Assembly (NCBI RefSeq): GCF_001675045.1
Contig: NZ_LYPA01000054.1
Span: 1 to 64,000 of the forward strand
Length of the DNA stretch: 64,000 bases
Reading direction: 5' to 3'
Source: Paenibacillus oryzae
GTDB taxonomy: Bacteria > Bacillota > Bacilli > Paenibacillales > Paenibacillaceae
Of the stretch, positions 38,232 to 49,033 are shown piece by piece. The position numbers and the translations under genes are program-made. Under the pieces are notes generated by a model. That model had not been told where the DNA came from and did no database searches. It worked only from the letters and a program-made list of their open reading frames with translations. Position 1 is the first letter of the stretch; every line of letters begins with the position of its first letter.

Positions 38232-39749
38232 ATGCGGCGTTTGGTTCAGGTGGCAATTTGCGTGGCATTAGTGTGGTTTGGAGTGCTGGAATACGGAGGA
38301 GGCTTAAGCGGAGGAATAGGACATGCCGAGGATGCGGCCAAGGAGGTAGCCACCGAATTTGGCGAACTATTAGCTGCTTCAGGAGAAGTTTTAGCCGTAA
38401 CGGAGAGTATAGCTGCGATTGCCGACCCAGATAAAACTCAGCCAGAGACAACCCAATTAGAGATAACCCAATTAGAGAGAACCCAATTAGAGAGAACCCA
38501 ATCAGGGAGAACCCAGTCTGGGAGAACCGCATTAGAAGAAACTCCATCAGTTAAAAATCAGTTAGCCAAGTCTGAGGATGCCGACCGTATGGCACATCGG
38601 CAAAAGGAGGCTGGAATTCAACGTTTGCCCGCAACCACTGAATCAATTGCGGCAGCGGCCGGCGGGGGAAACAACGCTAAACTCCAAATGCCGGACGGCG
38701 GAAAAACCGTATACCTGACCTTCGACGATGGACCAAGCAAGCATACGCCAGCCGTATTGGATATTTTGAAGGAGGAAGGGATCAAGGCTACCTTCTTTGT
38801 GCTGGGCGAAAATGTGGAGCGCAATCCCGATATCGCCCGGCGCATTGTGGAGGAAGGGCATAGCATCGGCAATCATACTTATAACCACGTTTACAGTCAG
38901 CTATACGGAGGTTTCGGGGCTTTTGCGGATCAAATTATGAAAACAGACGATGCGATTTATGCAGCGGCAGGCGTCAGAACCAATCTGGTTCGAGCTCCGG
39001 GAGGCACGCACGGGAATTTTGATCAGAGCTATTTTGACGCGCTTGGGGATGCAGGCTATATCGTACACGATTGGAACGTAGACAGCGGCGATTCCAAAAG
39101 AAGAGGCGTGCCGGCCTCGGAAATCGTTAGCAACGTTAAAAAATCGAGGCTCGGAGATTCTTTGAACGTTTTGCTGCATGACAGCAGCGGGCATGGGGAG
39201 CTGATAGAGGCATTGCCTCAAATCATTGCTTACTACAAGGGGCTTGGCTATGCCTTCAAGGCCATTGACAGCCAGCTGAAGCCGATGCAATTTACGATAG
39301 CGTCTAAGCTGAAATGGACAAGGCCCACCGTAAAAAAGATGGATCGCGAAAACTTGTTGTCCTTTGCTGCTGCAAGAAGCGTCACTGAAAAATATAACCC
39401 GCACCCGCAGCCTGTAAAGCCGATGCTGTATCTCCATTACGGAAACGGCGTGCTGGAATTGGATGGAGCCAGCTATACGCTGGAGAACGGAACCATCCAG
39501 GTGCCTTTTGATCGTCTGATGGCATGGCTTGGCGGCACTTACCAGCAGGACAGCAAAAGCGGAATAGTTGAAGCATCGCTGCATGGAAAGGCATTATTTT
39601 GGAGCAGCATTCAGGCAACGGGGGAGCAAGCGTCTTCTGAGGGGCAATTGGGACTGACGCCAATAAGGTCGACGCTGGGATTGTTCGATATGGAAATCTC
39701 GGATTATGAGATGGGCAAGGAGAGAAGAGAAATTTGGATTAAGGGCTAA
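38232..39749 (+). CDS. secreted polysaccharide (chitin/peptidoglycan) deacetylase
   Basis: The 505-residue protein has a signal peptide, then a Thr/Gln/Leu/Glu/Arg pentapeptide-repeat linker (TQLER units, about 70-100), a NodB deacetylase domain (about 155-350) and a beta-rich copper-amine-oxidase-like C-terminal module (about 400-505). NodB motifs are TFDDGPSKHT, GHSIGNHTYNH, a RAPGGTHG box and LLHDSSGH. It removes N-acetyl groups from wall glycan or exopolysaccharide. ATG 38232 follows GAGAGGGTG; an upstream ATG at 38211 is possible. Confidence 0.88.
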   Translation: MRRLVQVAICVALVWFGVLEYGGGLSGGIGHAEDAAKEVATEFGELLAASGEVLAVTESIAAIADPDKTQPETTQLEITQLERTQLERTQSGRTQSGRTALEETPSVKNQLAKSEDADRMAHRQKEAGIQRLPATTESIAAAAGGGNNAKLQMPDGGKTVYLTFDDGPSKHTPAVLDILKEEGIKATFFVLGENVERNPDIARRIVEEGHSIGNHTYNHVYSQLYGGFGAFADQIMKTDDAIYAAAGVRTNLVRAPGGTHGNFDQSYFDALGDAGYIVHDWNVDSGDSKRRGVPASEIVSNVKKSRLGDSLNVLLHDSSGHGELIEALPQIIAYYKGLGYAFKAIDSQLKPMQFTIASKLKWTRPTVKKMDRENLLSFAAARSVTEKYNPHPQPVKPMLYLHYGNGVLELDGASYTLENGTIQVPFDRLMAWLGGTYQQDSKSGIVEASLHGKALFWSSIQATGEQASSEGQLGLTPIRSTLGLFDMEISDYEMGKERREIWIKG

Positions 39750-39912
39750 AAGCCTGCAATGCAAACAAGTGTCATTTGGACAGCGGACAACGGATATGCT
39801 CAGCCCCAGCCGCCTAAAATGACTTGGAGCGCGACTCTAGCAGGTCTAAACTTTTGAAATGGTGGGGAGACTGAAAAATAGATAGATTTATTTTTCAGGA
39901 GGCGACAATGAT

Positions 39913-41028
39913 ATGATATCTCCCCAATTATTCAATAGCGTCATGAATCGTAAAAACGGAGCATCGGGAACGGCGGAATCGGCAGAGATGATAGAGGAAG
40001 CGGAAAGCAGGGGGGGCGGAGAGCTGCGGCATTGGCCGGAGCCGCCGCAGGTGCTGCTGGCGCGTTTGCAGGCAAAGGTAGGCCAAGCGCTGATGGGCAA
40101 GCCGGAAGTAATCCGGCAATGCCTTACCGCGCTGCTGGCAGGCGGTCATGTGCTGCTGGAGGACCGCCCCGGCACGGGAAAAACGATGCTGGCGCAAGCT
40201 TTTGCAAGATGTATCGGCGGGGAGTTCAAACGGATTCAATTTACTTCAGATATGCTGCCTGGCGATGTGACGGGAAGCGTTGTTTTTAATGCGGGCAGCC
40301 AGGAGCTGGTTTTCCGGCCGGGTCCCATTATGGCTAACGTTGTTTTGGCGGATGAAATAAACCGGACGTCGCCTCGCACGCAATCGGCTCTGCTTGAAGC
40401 GATGGAGGAGCGTCGAATAACCGTAGAGGGAAAAACGCGGCGTTTGCCGGTTCCGTTTATGCTGCTCGCGACGCAAAATCCGCTTAGCTTCGAAGGGACA
40501 AGCAAGCTGCCCGAGGCGCAGCTTGACCGTTTTATGATGCGGCTTGGGATCGGGTACCCTGGCGACGCCGACGAACAGGACATGCTGGCGCAATTTGCTG
40601 ACGGCAAACGGATTGAGCCGGATAGGCTTCGTCCGGTCATTGCGCTGCAGGAATGGCTGCAAATGCAAGCGGAGGCACGCCAGTGCTATGTCCATCAAGG
40701 CTTGCTGCAATTTATGGTTGGCGTGGCCAGGTTTACACGCTCCTCGCCGGAGGTACAGCTTGGCTTAAGTCCCAGAGCATTGCGGGATTGGCTTCGATGC
40801 GCTCAGGCTGCCGCTTATCTGGATGGCCGAGGCTATGCAATTCCCGATGATTTGTTGTCGACGGGCGAAGCAGCGCTTGCCCACCGCCTGAGCCTGCGCG
40901 GCCGTTACAGCAGCGCGGCGGAGCTGGCGGGCAGTTCCGCTGCGGAAGACTTGATCCGCCAGGCGTTTGCTGCGGTGCCGTTTCCGGCGGAAACAAAAGC
41001 CGCTGCAGGCGGGAGGAAGCGCAGATGA
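39913..41028 (+). CDS. MoxR-family AAA+ ATPase
   Basis: The 371-residue protein has Walker A EDRPGTGKTM, Walker B VVLADEINRTSPRTQ and a sensor-1 region LLATQNP. It is a cytoplasmic chaperone-like ATPase. It begins a three-gene operon with a DUF58 protein and a transglutaminase, the usual MoxR cluster. ATG 39913 follows AGGAGG at 10 nt. The ends overlap the next gene by 4 bp. Confidence 0.93.
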   Translation: MISPQLFNSVMNRKNGASGTAESAEMIEEAESRGGGELRHWPEPPQVLLARLQAKVGQALMGKPEVIRQCLTALLAGGHVLLEDRPGTGKTMLAQAFARCIGGEFKRIQFTSDMLPGDVTGSVVFNAGSQELVFRPGPIMANVVLADEINRTSPRTQSALLEAMEERRITVEGKTRRLPVPFMLLATQNPLSFEGTSKLPEAQLDRFMMRLGIGYPGDADEQDMLAQFADGKRIEPDRLRPVIALQEWLQMQAEARQCYVHQGLLQFMVGVARFTRSSPEVQLGLSPRALRDWLRCAQAAAYLDGRGYAIPDDLLSTGEAALAHRLSLRGRYSSAAELAGSSAAEDLIRQAFAAVPFPAETKAAAGGRKRR

Positions 41029-42449
41029 AGCCTGTCAGAGCGTTTCATTACGGGACCCGTTTTGCAGCGTGGACTGTCCTGCTGGCTTCTCTTGCCGCAG
41101 CCTTGTCAGCGGCATTGATTCGCGGCGGCGCGGTAGAATGGTTTGTTTGCGCCATGCTGCTGGCAGTGGCGCTAACGAGCGGATTGCTTCCGGCATTGTC
41201 CATCATTGGCATTCAGGTTAGTGAACGGGGAGCAATAACTTCTTCAAGAGGGACGATGAACCTAGGCTCTCAGCTGCCTGAATCTGAAGACAATGACGGT
41301 TATGGACTTAAGGGAGCAACCATCCCAAAAGAGAGAATTGTGGTGGACGCCGGCCAGGATATCGTGGTGGAGCTGCTGCTTACACGGACCTTGCCTCTGC
41401 CTTTAACCTGGCTGGCCATTCAGGATGGGGGAGATCATGCCGGAGGCGCAGCAAATCGCCGGTTTCGATGCCAGGCCTTGCTTGTTCCGGGGTTTCGGAA
41501 GCAGATGGTTTTTTCCTATAAAGTGTCGGGACTTGGGCGCGGCACGTATCTATCTGCGCCCCTGCGCCTGTGTGCGGGAGATTGGCTGGGGCTTACCGCT
41601 ATCCGGCGTATCATTCCGCGTCATCAGGAATGGCTGGTTCTGCCGACGGAGGCGGAGAAGGCGGCGCTGGATCAGGAACGGAGAAGCTCACATTCTTCGG
41701 ATAGCTGGAGCAGTCAAGCAAAGTCGTTTTCCTCCTACAGGCTTCACCGGATCGGCGAGGAGGGCTGGGCGTGGCAAAGTATGGGCATGCCTGCAGGAAT
41801 GGGGCCGGACAGCAGGCCCTTTCGGCCCGAGGATTCGCCGCGGCATCTGGATGCTCGCGCAGCCGCGCGCGGCAGGGGATTGTTTGCCAGGCTTGCCCAG
41901 TCTGAATCTCCACCGGCGGCATGGATTGTCATCGACGGCTTTATCCCTGAACGAAATGGACAAAAGGATGATCAGCTGCTTGACGGCTGCATTAGCGGCG
42001 CACTAAGGATGACGCGCGAGGAGCTGTCCTCGTCCGTCGTGCATGTGTGCAGCAGCCGATGGCGCTGCGAGCTGGCTCCGGGACAAAGCCGGGGTATGGA
42101 GGACCTGCTTTCGCTTATGGCCCGGATGGAGCCGGACAACGATAAAGGCGGGGCTATTTTGGCAGAGGTATGCAGGGAAATGGGGGCTTGCGACCAGCTT
42201 GCCATTTTTAGCGCGGATTGGGAGAGCCGATTGCGCTGGGGAGATGTTTCAGACATGCTTGCGGAGACGGGCGGCGAGCTGATGCTTTATTTTGCGATCG
42301 ACGATAACGGCATCACGACGGAGATGATCAAGCAGCAGGATTGGCTGGAAGGACGGGGCATTCGCGTATATTGGCTTCATCCGGGACAAAGCCCGGAGCG
42401 GGCCGTCAGGGTGACGGGTGTTGGGGGGCTGGCGTATGTGGCAGGATAA
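41025..42449 (+). CDS. DUF58-domain protein
   Basis: The 474-residue protein has two N-terminal transmembrane segments (about 15-60) and a DUF58/vWA-like domain with the core [21 protein letters not shown] (about 260-280). DUF58 proteins occur with MoxR ATPases and transglutaminases, probably as membrane assembly factors. It overlaps the moxR-type gene by 4 bp and the transglutaminase start by 14 bp. It carries a longer linker than usual (about 80-120). Confidence 0.88.
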   Translation: MKPVRAFHYGTRFAAWTVLLASLAAALSAALIRGGAVEWFVCAMLLAVALTSGLLPALSIIGIQVSERGAITSSRGTMNLGSQLPESEDNDGYGLKGATIPKERIVVDAGQDIVVELLLTRTLPLPLTWLAIQDGGDHAGGAANRRFRCQALLVPGFRKQMVFSYKVSGLGRGTYLSAPLRLCAGDWLGLTAIRRIIPRHQEWLVLPTEAEKAALDQERRSSHSSDSWSSQAKSFSSYRLHRIGEEGWAWQSMGMPAGMGPDSRPFRPEDSPRHLDARAAARGRGLFARLAQSESPPAAWIVIDGFIPERNGQKDDQLLDGCISGALRMTREELSSSVVHVCSSRWRCELAPGQSRGMEDLLSLMARMEPDNDKGGAILAEVCREMGACDQLAIFSADWESRLRWGDVSDMLAETGGELMLYFAIDDNGITTEMIKQQDWLEGRGIRVYWLHPGQSPERAVRVTGVGGLAYVAG

Positions 42450-45400
42450 TTGGGAGGACGATGCGGACATGGAAAGAGATGAACCATTGGCATTGGAAGG
42501 GACCTGGGGATACAGGCTTGTAACCAGCCTGCTCCTGTTCGGACTTCTGCTTGAATGGCTGCTCCCATGGACTGGAGCCGGGCAATGGGCGCTCCTTCAT
42601 GATCCTTGGCCTCTGGTGGCTGTTATTGGCGGTTTGCTTATGGTTGGATTGTTTGATTTGCCTGTGATAGCGAAGGGCTGCGTCAACGTATTGCTTAGCT
42701 TCCTCTGTTTAACCTGGCTTCATAAAGGCGAGGCGCAAAGCTTGATGGAGTGGATCGCCAAGTTTCCAGCCTTAATCATGGAGAATATCCGGCAATTGCT
42801 GGATCATGGCCTTTGGGCAATGGGCGGGGAGCTTCAAACGCTGCTGCTGCTGATCGGCTGGGCGATGCTGGTGCCTGCTCTACAGGCTTTGCTCTGGCTT
42901 CGGCATACGGCTTTGGGCATGCTTGCCCTCACGCTGGCTTATTTGGTCACTCTTCATGTGTGGCTTGGCATGGATGTCATGACTGCTTTGCTCAGGTCTA
43001 CAGCAGAGGGGCTGCTGCTGGCATCCATAACCGCGCTGCCCCGGGCAAAAGCAAGACTTGGAGCAGGCTGGCTGGCGGCAGGGTGGGACCGGATACAGCA
43101 TCTCGACAAGCGCTGGCTGGCTGGCGCAATGTTTCTTACGATGACTATAGTCGGCTGCGGGCTGCTGGTTTCTGCGGGGCGCGACACAGGCCAGGAGCCT
43201 GCTGGCTGGACCAGGGAGGTAGGAAGCCGTATGACGCGCACTATTTCTGCCTGGGGCGGCGAGCATGCTGCGCCGGTTGCCGTTCGTTCCACCAAGGCAA
43301 GCAGCCTTGGGGGCGCTTTGACCGGGTATGGCTTTGATGATTCCAAACTGGGCCTGCCGATTGAGGAAAACGATGAGCCGTTATTTATCGGGTTTTCGCC
43401 GATCAGGGCGTATTGGCGAGGCGAGGCCAAAACGGTTTATGACGGCAGCGGCTGGAGCAATATCTCCGGCGCCTTGAGCCTGCACCCCGTCAACAACGAA
43501 GCTGGCAAGGCGAATGCCGGACCGCCTGGTAAAGGGGGCGAGGCTTCAGGGGAAGAAGGGGCGACAGGTGAGACAGGTGAGACAGGTGACGCTAACGGTG
43601 ATGACTTCGCTCAGGATGGAGCGATCTACGGAAGTGGAGATAGCTCCTTGGGGGATAGAGAGCTTAACAGCAGCGGGGCGCAAGGAGCAATGGTGGTGCA
43701 AACGGTCGTGTGGAACCGGCCTGCCGCATTTATGCCTTTGTTTGCATCCGGTCTTGGCGCGGAGGCCTCGGAGCTGATTGGTTCCGATCCTCGCAGGACG
43801 CTGGGAAGCTTCCTGCGGAATGAAGATATTGACGTCATTTATGCGGGGACCGAAGGAGCCAAGGTGGAGAGATATACGGTTGTTAGCCGCCTTCCCTTCG
43901 CCGATAGCGAGCAGCTTGGACGTTTAGAGGAAGCATTAGCAGAGCAAATGGGGAAAAGCGCCAGCGCAGGTTCTTTTGGGGAAAAGAATTTGAGCGCTTC
44001 GATGGCAGGGAATGGCGGGCAAAAGCGGGAGAGGGTGCAAGGGAAGGCGACTCCCGCCCAAGCTGATGAAAGCAAGCTGGATGCCGAAGAGCTTGAGAGG
44101 TACTTGCAGCTGCCTGACACTTTGCCGAAGCGCGTTGAAGCATTGGCGGCGGAGGTAGCCGGCGGCGGTTTGACTTCGCAGTACGAGCGGGTTAAAGCCG
44201 TGGAGCATTATCTGGAGACAACGTATCGCTATACAAAAACGGACAGCGAGCTGCCGCCGTCGGGAAGCGATTTTGTTGATCATTTTCTGTTTGAGCAAAG
44301 GAGCGGCTATTGCGTCCATTTCTCCAGCGCGATGGTTGTTATGCTTCGCTCGCAAGGCATACCCGCCCGCTGGGTGAAGGGATTTACGCCGGGCGACGTG
44401 CTGGAGGGCAGCTCGCTGCGGCAAGCCGCTTCGGAGACGTCAGCCGCCGATGGCGGCATGACGGCGTATCAGGTGCGCGCCTCCGATGCGCACGCATGGG
44501 TTGAGGTTTATTTTGACGGCGCCGGCTGGGTGCCGTTTGATCCCACGCCGGGAATGAGCGGCGCGGGCGCCACAACAGCCGCCGCCGCTTTGCCCGGCGG
44601 CGCGGCGGCTCTCGCGGCGGGGCCCGGCGCCGCGAGCTGGGGCGAGATGAGCTTGGCGCATCTCGCGGATTGGCTTGGCGCGGCTGCGAAGCCCGCCGCC
44701 GAAGCTGTGGCGCGAGCGGCAGGCACGCTCGCGCAGGAGGCGCGCAGCGCCGTTGCGGCCGCCGCCGCTGCGCCTGCGGCAGCTGCTGTCGCCGCGGGCA
44801 TGGCCGCGCTGGCGCTTGGCGCCGCATGCGCGCTGATCGCGCAGCGCAAGCAGCTTCGCTTGCGCCTGCGGCTGGCGTTAGCGCTGCGCCGCTATGGAGC
44901 GGCCTATGCGCGGTACAGCGCAGCCCCGGGCATCAAGCCCGCTTTTGCCGCCAGCAGTTATGGCTCGGGCGATGATTCACGCTCTGTCACCGCCGTATCA
45001 GGCCCGGGCGACGATTCACGCTCTGTCACCGCCGTATCAGTCCCAGGCGACTATTCACGCTCTGTCACCGCTGTATCTGGCCCGGGTGACAACTCACGCA
45101 CTATCGCCACCGTAACTGTCACCAGTATATCTGGCGCAGAAAGCACATCACGACTGTTCGCAGATCTACACATTTCCGAAGAAGGCCTGCCTAGCCGCCT
45201 TGCCAGCAAAAAGAAGGGCTTTTTTCAACAATCCTCCGACTCCCGAAAAACGTTGCGGCTTGCCAAGGGTGACAAAACAACTGGTGCAGGAAAAGCAACA
45301 GGAGCAGGAAAAGCGGATAGTGTAATTGAAGCCGGACAAGTAGCTCAAATAGCTCAAGTAGACCAAGTAGGTAAAGTTCGTAAAGCAGATAAAGTAAGCA

Positions 45401-45717
45401 GATCGGCCGCAAATGGTGAGCGCATACGCGTCTGCATGGTAAAAGCAGCAGCAGCAGTTATGGCGCTTCTGGAAGGAGACGGCGATAGCGGCGGCCTAAC
45501 CTCCAGGCAGCGAATGAATGCATTGGAGGCCAGGATTACAGAGGCCGAGCGACGAATGGAGCTTCGTCGGCTGAACTCTTGGGGTGAAATGGCGGCTTTT
45601 GGAAGGCCTGGACAATCCTTTGACGCACCATCTCCCCAGGAATTGAAGCAGACATGCAAGTTGCTGATTAAAAAATCCAAGCCCATTCCGTTTGGCAAAA
45701 GGGAACCAGAGTATTAA
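42436..45717 (+). CDS. TgpA-type membrane transglutaminase with repeat tail
   Basis: The roughly 1,093-residue protein has an N-terminal block of about six transmembrane segments, an extracytoplasmic region, a transglutaminase-like core and a further transmembrane segment. The Cys626-His-Asp triad is seen in [22 protein letters not shown] and FDPTPG. The segment near 700-800 is extremely Ala-rich and GC-rich. The tail has four 13-residue repeats ([13 protein letters not shown], 39 bp each at about 44965-45110), then a basic region. ATG 42436 follows GGGGGG; an ATG at 42469 after GGGAGG is possible. Confidence 0.88.
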   Translation: MWQDNWEDDADMERDEPLALEGTWGYRLVTSLLLFGLLLEWLLPWTGAGQWALLHDPWPLVAVIGGLLMVGLFDLPVIAKGCVNVLLSFLCLTWLHKGEAQSLMEWIAKFPALIMENIRQLLDHGLWAMGGELQTLLLLIGWAMLVPALQALLWLRHTALGMLALTLAYLVTLHVWLGMDVMTALLRSTAEGLLLASITALPRAKARLGAGWLAAGWDRIQHLDKRWLAGAMFLTMTIVGCGLLVSAGRDTGQEPAGWTREVGSRMTRTISAWGGEHAAPVAVRSTKASSLGGALTGYGFDDSKLGLPIEENDEPLFIGFSPIRAYWRGEAKTVYDGSGWSNISGALSLHPVNNEAGKANAGPPGKGGEASGEEGATGETGETGDANGDDFAQDGAIYGSGDSSLGDRELNSSGAQGAMVVQTVVWNRPAAFMPLFASGLGAEASELIGSDPRRTLGSFLRNEDIDVIYAGTEGAKVERYTVVSRLPFADSEQLGRLEEALAEQMGKSASAGSFGEKNLSASMAGNGGQKRERVQGKATPAQADESKLDAEELERYLQLPDTLPKRVEALAAEVAGGGLTSQYERVKAVEHYLETTYRYTKTDSELPPSGSDFVDHFLFEQRSGYCVHFSSAMVVMLRSQGIPARWVKGFTPGDVLEGSSLRQAASETSAADGGMTAYQVRASDAHAWVEVYFDGAGWVPFDPTPGMSGAGATTAAAALPGGAAALAAGPGAASWGEMSLAHLADWLGAAAKPAAEAVARAAGTLAQEARSAVAAAAAAPAAAAVAAGMAALALGAACALIAQRKQLRLRLRLALALRRYGAAYARYSAAPGIKPAFAASSYGSGDDSRSVTAVSGPGDDSRSVTAVSVPGDYSRSVTAVSGPGDNSRTIATVTVTSISGAESTSRLFADLHISEEGLPSRLASKKKGFFQQSSDSRKTLRLAKGDKTTGAGKATGAGKADSVIEAGQVAQIAQVDQVGKVRKADKVSRSAANGERIRVCMVKAAAAVMALLEGDGDSGGLTSRQRMNALEARITEAERRMELRRLNSWGEMAAFGRPGQSFDAPSPQELKQTCKLLIKKSKPIPFGKREPEY

Positions 45718-45754
45718 GCGTTTGCTGAAGCGTCTCAAACTTAGGCTTTTATTC

Positions 45755-45791
45755 GGCTAACGGTCGCGCGCGGCCGTTAGCCATCTTTTTT
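45755..45791 (+). terminator. terminator after the MoxR/DUF58/transglutaminase operon
   Basis: GGCTAACGG (45755-45763) pairs with CCGTTAGCC (45774-45782), then ATCTTTTTT. The remaining gap to guaA (45792-46175) shows no guanine riboswitch that I can recognise. Confidence 0.85.
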
Positions 45792-46175
45792 AGCAAAATA
45801 TAATTTGTAACGGAAAAAATTGTCCATTACGGCATGATTGAACATGCAATTCGAGGTTTTTGGGGCTGCAACGGCCCTTTTTGACCATTAGAAATGGAAA
45901 ATTCTAATAATCCTGTCTGTAAAGTACAAACTTGTCCTTTAAAATAGCAATTAGCAACTGGCATCCATGCAGCAGGTAGCTTCTTCATCAGCGGATTTGC
46001 CCCCCTTGCCGAAGAGCTTCAGCAGCTTACATCCCTTTTTAAAGTAGAAAAAGGACAGGTATGCTGGACAGCGGCCGGATTTGCTCGACCCTTAGCTCCG
46101 CTGGCTGTTTCTTTGCCTTGACTCCCTTGAAGAGGCTTATATATAATTACTACATCAATTGAGGGAGGCTCGGTC

Positions 46176-47714
46176 ATGACGAAGCAAAATGAAATTATCG
46201 TTGTTCTCGATTTTGGAGGGCAATACAATCAGCTGATCGCGCGCCGGATTCGTGATTTAGGCGTTTACAGCGAGCTGCTGCCATATAACACCCCGGTAGA
46301 AAAAATTCGCGAGCTGCAGCCTAAAGGCATCGTGTTTTCGGGCGGTCCTGCCAGCGTGTACGAGGAAAACTCTCCTCTGGTCGATCCAGCCGTTTACGAC
46401 CTGGGTATTCCAATTCTGGGCATTTGCTACGGCATGCAAATGATGTCCCATCAGCTTAAAGGCAAGGTGGAGCGCGCAGGCAAGCGGGAATACGGAAAAG
46501 CGGAAGTTGAATTTCTGGAGGGCAGCCATATCGCCCACGGTCTTGACCGCGTTCAGACGGTATGGATGAGCCATAGCGATCTCGTTATCGAGCCGCCAGC
46601 CGGCTTCCGGGTCGATGCCAAAACAGAGCACGCTCCGATTGCGGGCATGAGCGATCCCGAGCGCAACTTCTATGCCGTTCAGTTCCACCCGGAGGTACGT
46701 CACTCCCAATTCGGCAATGAAATGATCCGGAATTTCCTGTATCAGATTTGCGATTGCGACGGCAACTGGTCCATGGAAACCTTTATCGAAGATACGATTG
46801 CGGAAATTCGTGCGCAGGTTGGAGACAAAAAGGTGCTTTGCGCCTTGTCCGGCGGTGTGGATTCTTCCGTTGTTGCTATTTTGCTTCATAAGGCGATTGG
46901 CGATCAATTGACCTGTATGTTTATCGACCACGGTCTGCTGCGCAAAGGCGAAGCGGAAAGCGTCATGGATACGTTTGTGGGCAAATTCGATATGAAGGTG
47001 CTCAAAATCGATGCCAGAGAACGTTTCCTTGGCAAGCTGAAGGGCGTAGACGATCCCGAGCAAAAACGTAAAATTATCGGCAACGAATTTATATATTGCT
47101 TCCAGGAAGAATCGGACAAGCTGGAAAACTTCGAATTCCTGGCGCAAGGCACGCTCTACACGGACATCGTGGAAAGCGGTACGGCAACAGCTCAAACGAT
47201 CAAGTCCCATCACAACGTCGGCGGCCTGCCGGAGGACATCAAGTTTAAGCTGGTTGAGCCTCTTAAAGCGCTGTTCAAGGACGAGGTTCGCAAGGTCGGC
47301 GAGGAGTGCGGCTTGCCGGAAGCTATCGTTTGGCGTCAGCCGTTCCCTGGACCAGGTCTGGCTATTCGCGTGTTGGGCGAGGTAACAGAGGACAAGCTGC
47401 ACATCGTGCGCGAATCCGATGCAATTCTTCGCGAGGAAATCATCAATGCTGGTCTTGACCGCGAAATCTGGCAATACTTCACTGCACTGCCGAACATGAA
47501 GAGCGTAGGTGTTATGGGCGATGCCCGTACCTACTCCTACACGGTAGGCATTCGCGCCGTTACATCCATCGACGGCATGACAGCCGACTGGGCGCGTATC
47601 CCTTGGGACGTATTAGAGAAAATCTCTGTTCGTATCGTCAACGAAGTGGACAACGTTAACCGTATCGTGTACGACGTGACGTCGAAGCCGCCAGCAACGA
47701 TCGAGTGGGAGTGA
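46176..47714 (+). CDS. guaA: GMP synthase (glutamine-hydrolysing)
   Basis: The 512-residue enzyme converts XMP to GMP with glutamine and ATP. It has an N-terminal class I glutamine amidotransferase domain with GICYGMQ nucleophile and FHPEV, then an ATP-pyrophosphatase P-loop [10 protein letters not shown] and a C-terminal dimerisation domain. It is complete, ending TIEWE. It starts after GAGGGAGG. Its final 186 bp are repeated at 56708-56893, which marks it as the target of an integrated island. Confidence 0.97.
   Translation: MTKQNEIIVVLDFGGQYNQLIARRIRDLGVYSELLPYNTPVEKIRELQPKGIVFSGGPASVYEENSPLVDPAVYDLGIPILGICYGMQMMSHQLKGKVERAGKREYGKAEVEFLEGSHIAHGLDRVQTVWMSHSDLVIEPPAGFRVDAKTEHAPIAGMSDPERNFYAVQFHPEVRHSQFGNEMIRNFLYQICDCDGNWSMETFIEDTIAEIRAQVGDKKVLCALSGGVDSSVVAILLHKAIGDQLTCMFIDHGLLRKGEAESVMDTFVGKFDMKVLKIDARERFLGKLKGVDDPEQKRKIIGNEFIYCFQEESDKLENFEFLAQGTLYTDIVESGTATAQTIKSHHNVGGLPEDIKFKLVEPLKALFKDEVRKVGEECGLPEAIVWRQPFPGPGLAIRVLGEVTEDKLHIVRESDAILREEIINAGLDREIWQYFTALPNMKSVGVMGDARTYSYTVGIRAVTSIDGMTADWARIPWDVLEKISVRIVNEVDNVNRIVYDVTSKPPATIEWE
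47529..47714 (+). repeat. left copy of the guaA 3'-end duplication (attL-like)
   Basis: These 186 bp are the end of the intact guaA and match 56708-56893 without gaps, with roughly 17 substitutions (about 91 %), mostly at third codon positions. Weaker similarity (terminator hairpin included) continues to about 47875 and 57053. Confidence 0.9.
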
Positions 47715-47873
47715 ATTGGATAGAAATGATGTAGTCAAATGCCGAAAAGTCTTGATACATAAGGGCTTTCGGCGTTAACTACATAATGACTTCCAATTGA
47801 TGTACAACTATAGAGTGTTAAAAATTACTCTCTTTTATCTGCGTTGTTCAGCAAATAGAAGGGAGTATTTTCT

Positions 47874-48230
47874 ATGACCAAAATTAAGGATTTGATTCAG
47901 GATATCAAGCTCAACTTAGAAATTTTGGGCCGTGTGAAAAGGTACGTTGATTTGTGTATGTTCCGCTTATAACGTTGGGAAAGGTTTATGGAGAATGAAT
48001 TAGGGATTGTAGAAGTGGAGGATGTAAGTCAGCTTCACATCAAAAAGTATATTCAAGAGCGGCAACGTCTAGGGCTTGAAGTGAACCAGACGTTGAATAA
48101 CAACCTTGCTACCCTGAAGGTGTTTTTCCAGTACCTTGTTGGCGAAGAATTTGTCGACGAGCAAAGCAATCCGATGTGCCCTATCAAGAATCTCAAAGAA
48201 GAGAAGGCCGTTATTGTTATATTTAACAAT
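47874..48230 (+). pseudogene. N-terminal remnant of a tyrosine recombinase
   Basis: A first fragment (ATG 47874, ending at TAA 47970) begins MTKIKDLIQDIK. A second frame from about 47977 continues QLHIKKYIQERQRLGLEV and LATLKVFFQYLVGEEFVDEQSNP. That is the SAM-like core-binding domain of XerC/D-type integrases, with a frameshift and no catalytic half. The remainder is missing. Its place right after guaA fits an island integrase. Confidence 0.7.
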
Positions 48231-48361
48231 GAAGATGTTGAACTTGATACGAAGTTGGTTCGACTCCCTATTTAGAGTCCTTGTTAGTCCTGGCGGTTGG
48301 ATGGCCTACGGCGGCTTGAAGCAAATATACGATTTAGGAAAGTAAATCTGTTCGAAAAGAG

Positions 48362-48550
48362 ATGGAAATCTTCGAATATGAGAACAATCCCATTGTTCAT
48401 TTTCTCGAAGATGAATGCATTTTGCATGATAATCGGAAGATCGTACAAACAGTGTATCCAAGGGAAAAATCGTTTACGCTTACCGTAAGTGTGCGAACGA
48501 ACAGGATGAAGCATTATGAATACCATCAATTTCTTCAAACAGCTTTATAG
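48362..48550 (+). CDS. small hypothetical protein
   Basis: The 62-residue frame MEIFEYENNPIVHF has AAAGAG upstream. No family is recognised. It overlaps the next small frame by 35 bp, a spacing often seen in mobile elements. It may be a fragment of a larger island gene. Confidence 0.35.
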   Translation: MEIFEYENNPIVHFLEDECILHDNRKIVQTVYPREKSFTLTVSVRTNRMKHYEYHQFLQTAL

Positions 48551-48674
48551 AGAGACAGAAATCACTCGAGAGAAAAATGAATTCCAGCCGCGCATTAACG
48601 GAAAGCAGATTCGTTATATTTCGGGAATCACGCTTCAGGAGGAAGAAGAGGATAAAAATACTTTTGATCTGTAA
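48516..48674 (+). CDS. small hypothetical protein
   Basis: The 52-residue frame starts MNTINFFKQLYRETEI and ends in an acidic tail (LQEEEEDKNTFDL). There is a possible GGATGAAG site. No family is recognised. A hairpin with T8 follows at 48692, so these two frames may be a short transcript. Confidence 0.35.
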   Translation: MNTINFFKQLYRETEITREKNEFQPRINGKQIRYISGITLQEEEEDKNTFDL

Positions 48675-48691
48675 GTGAATTAATTGGAAAG

Positions 48692-48727
48692 CAGCGGCGA
48701 GGCTAGTAATGGCTCGCTGTTTTTTTT
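48692..48727 (+). terminator. hairpin plus T8 in the island
   Basis: GCGAG and CTCGC (with CAGC/GCTG extension across a bulge) around an 11-nt loop are followed by eight T. From 48728 to 49033 I see nothing else. Confidence 0.55.
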
Positions 48728-49033
48728 CGGAAGCCGCAACGATGAAAGAATTCTGACTGTTCTTCCATCAAGCAAAACAACTGACACAACCAATTGATTT
48801 AAATAGATGGATATAAAGAAGTTTATGTTGTTTGTATGTCCTTTTGATAGTGATTAAAAATAGCTGAGGTTAGGATTTAAAGCAAAGCCTGTTGCTTCAT
48901 TGTGTCATGAATGATAAACGTAGTTGTAAAGTCTTAGGAAAAATAGAGGAGAATCTGGTAATATGTCGAATATCAAAAATAAATGACAGATAATTTTGCA
49001 AGCATAGGGCGATTATAGGGTGGGTGATTAGCG

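Noticed and set aside
45792..46175. Guanine riboswitch upstream of guaA
   Set aside because: The conserved loop and junction sequences of the purine riboswitch are not visible.
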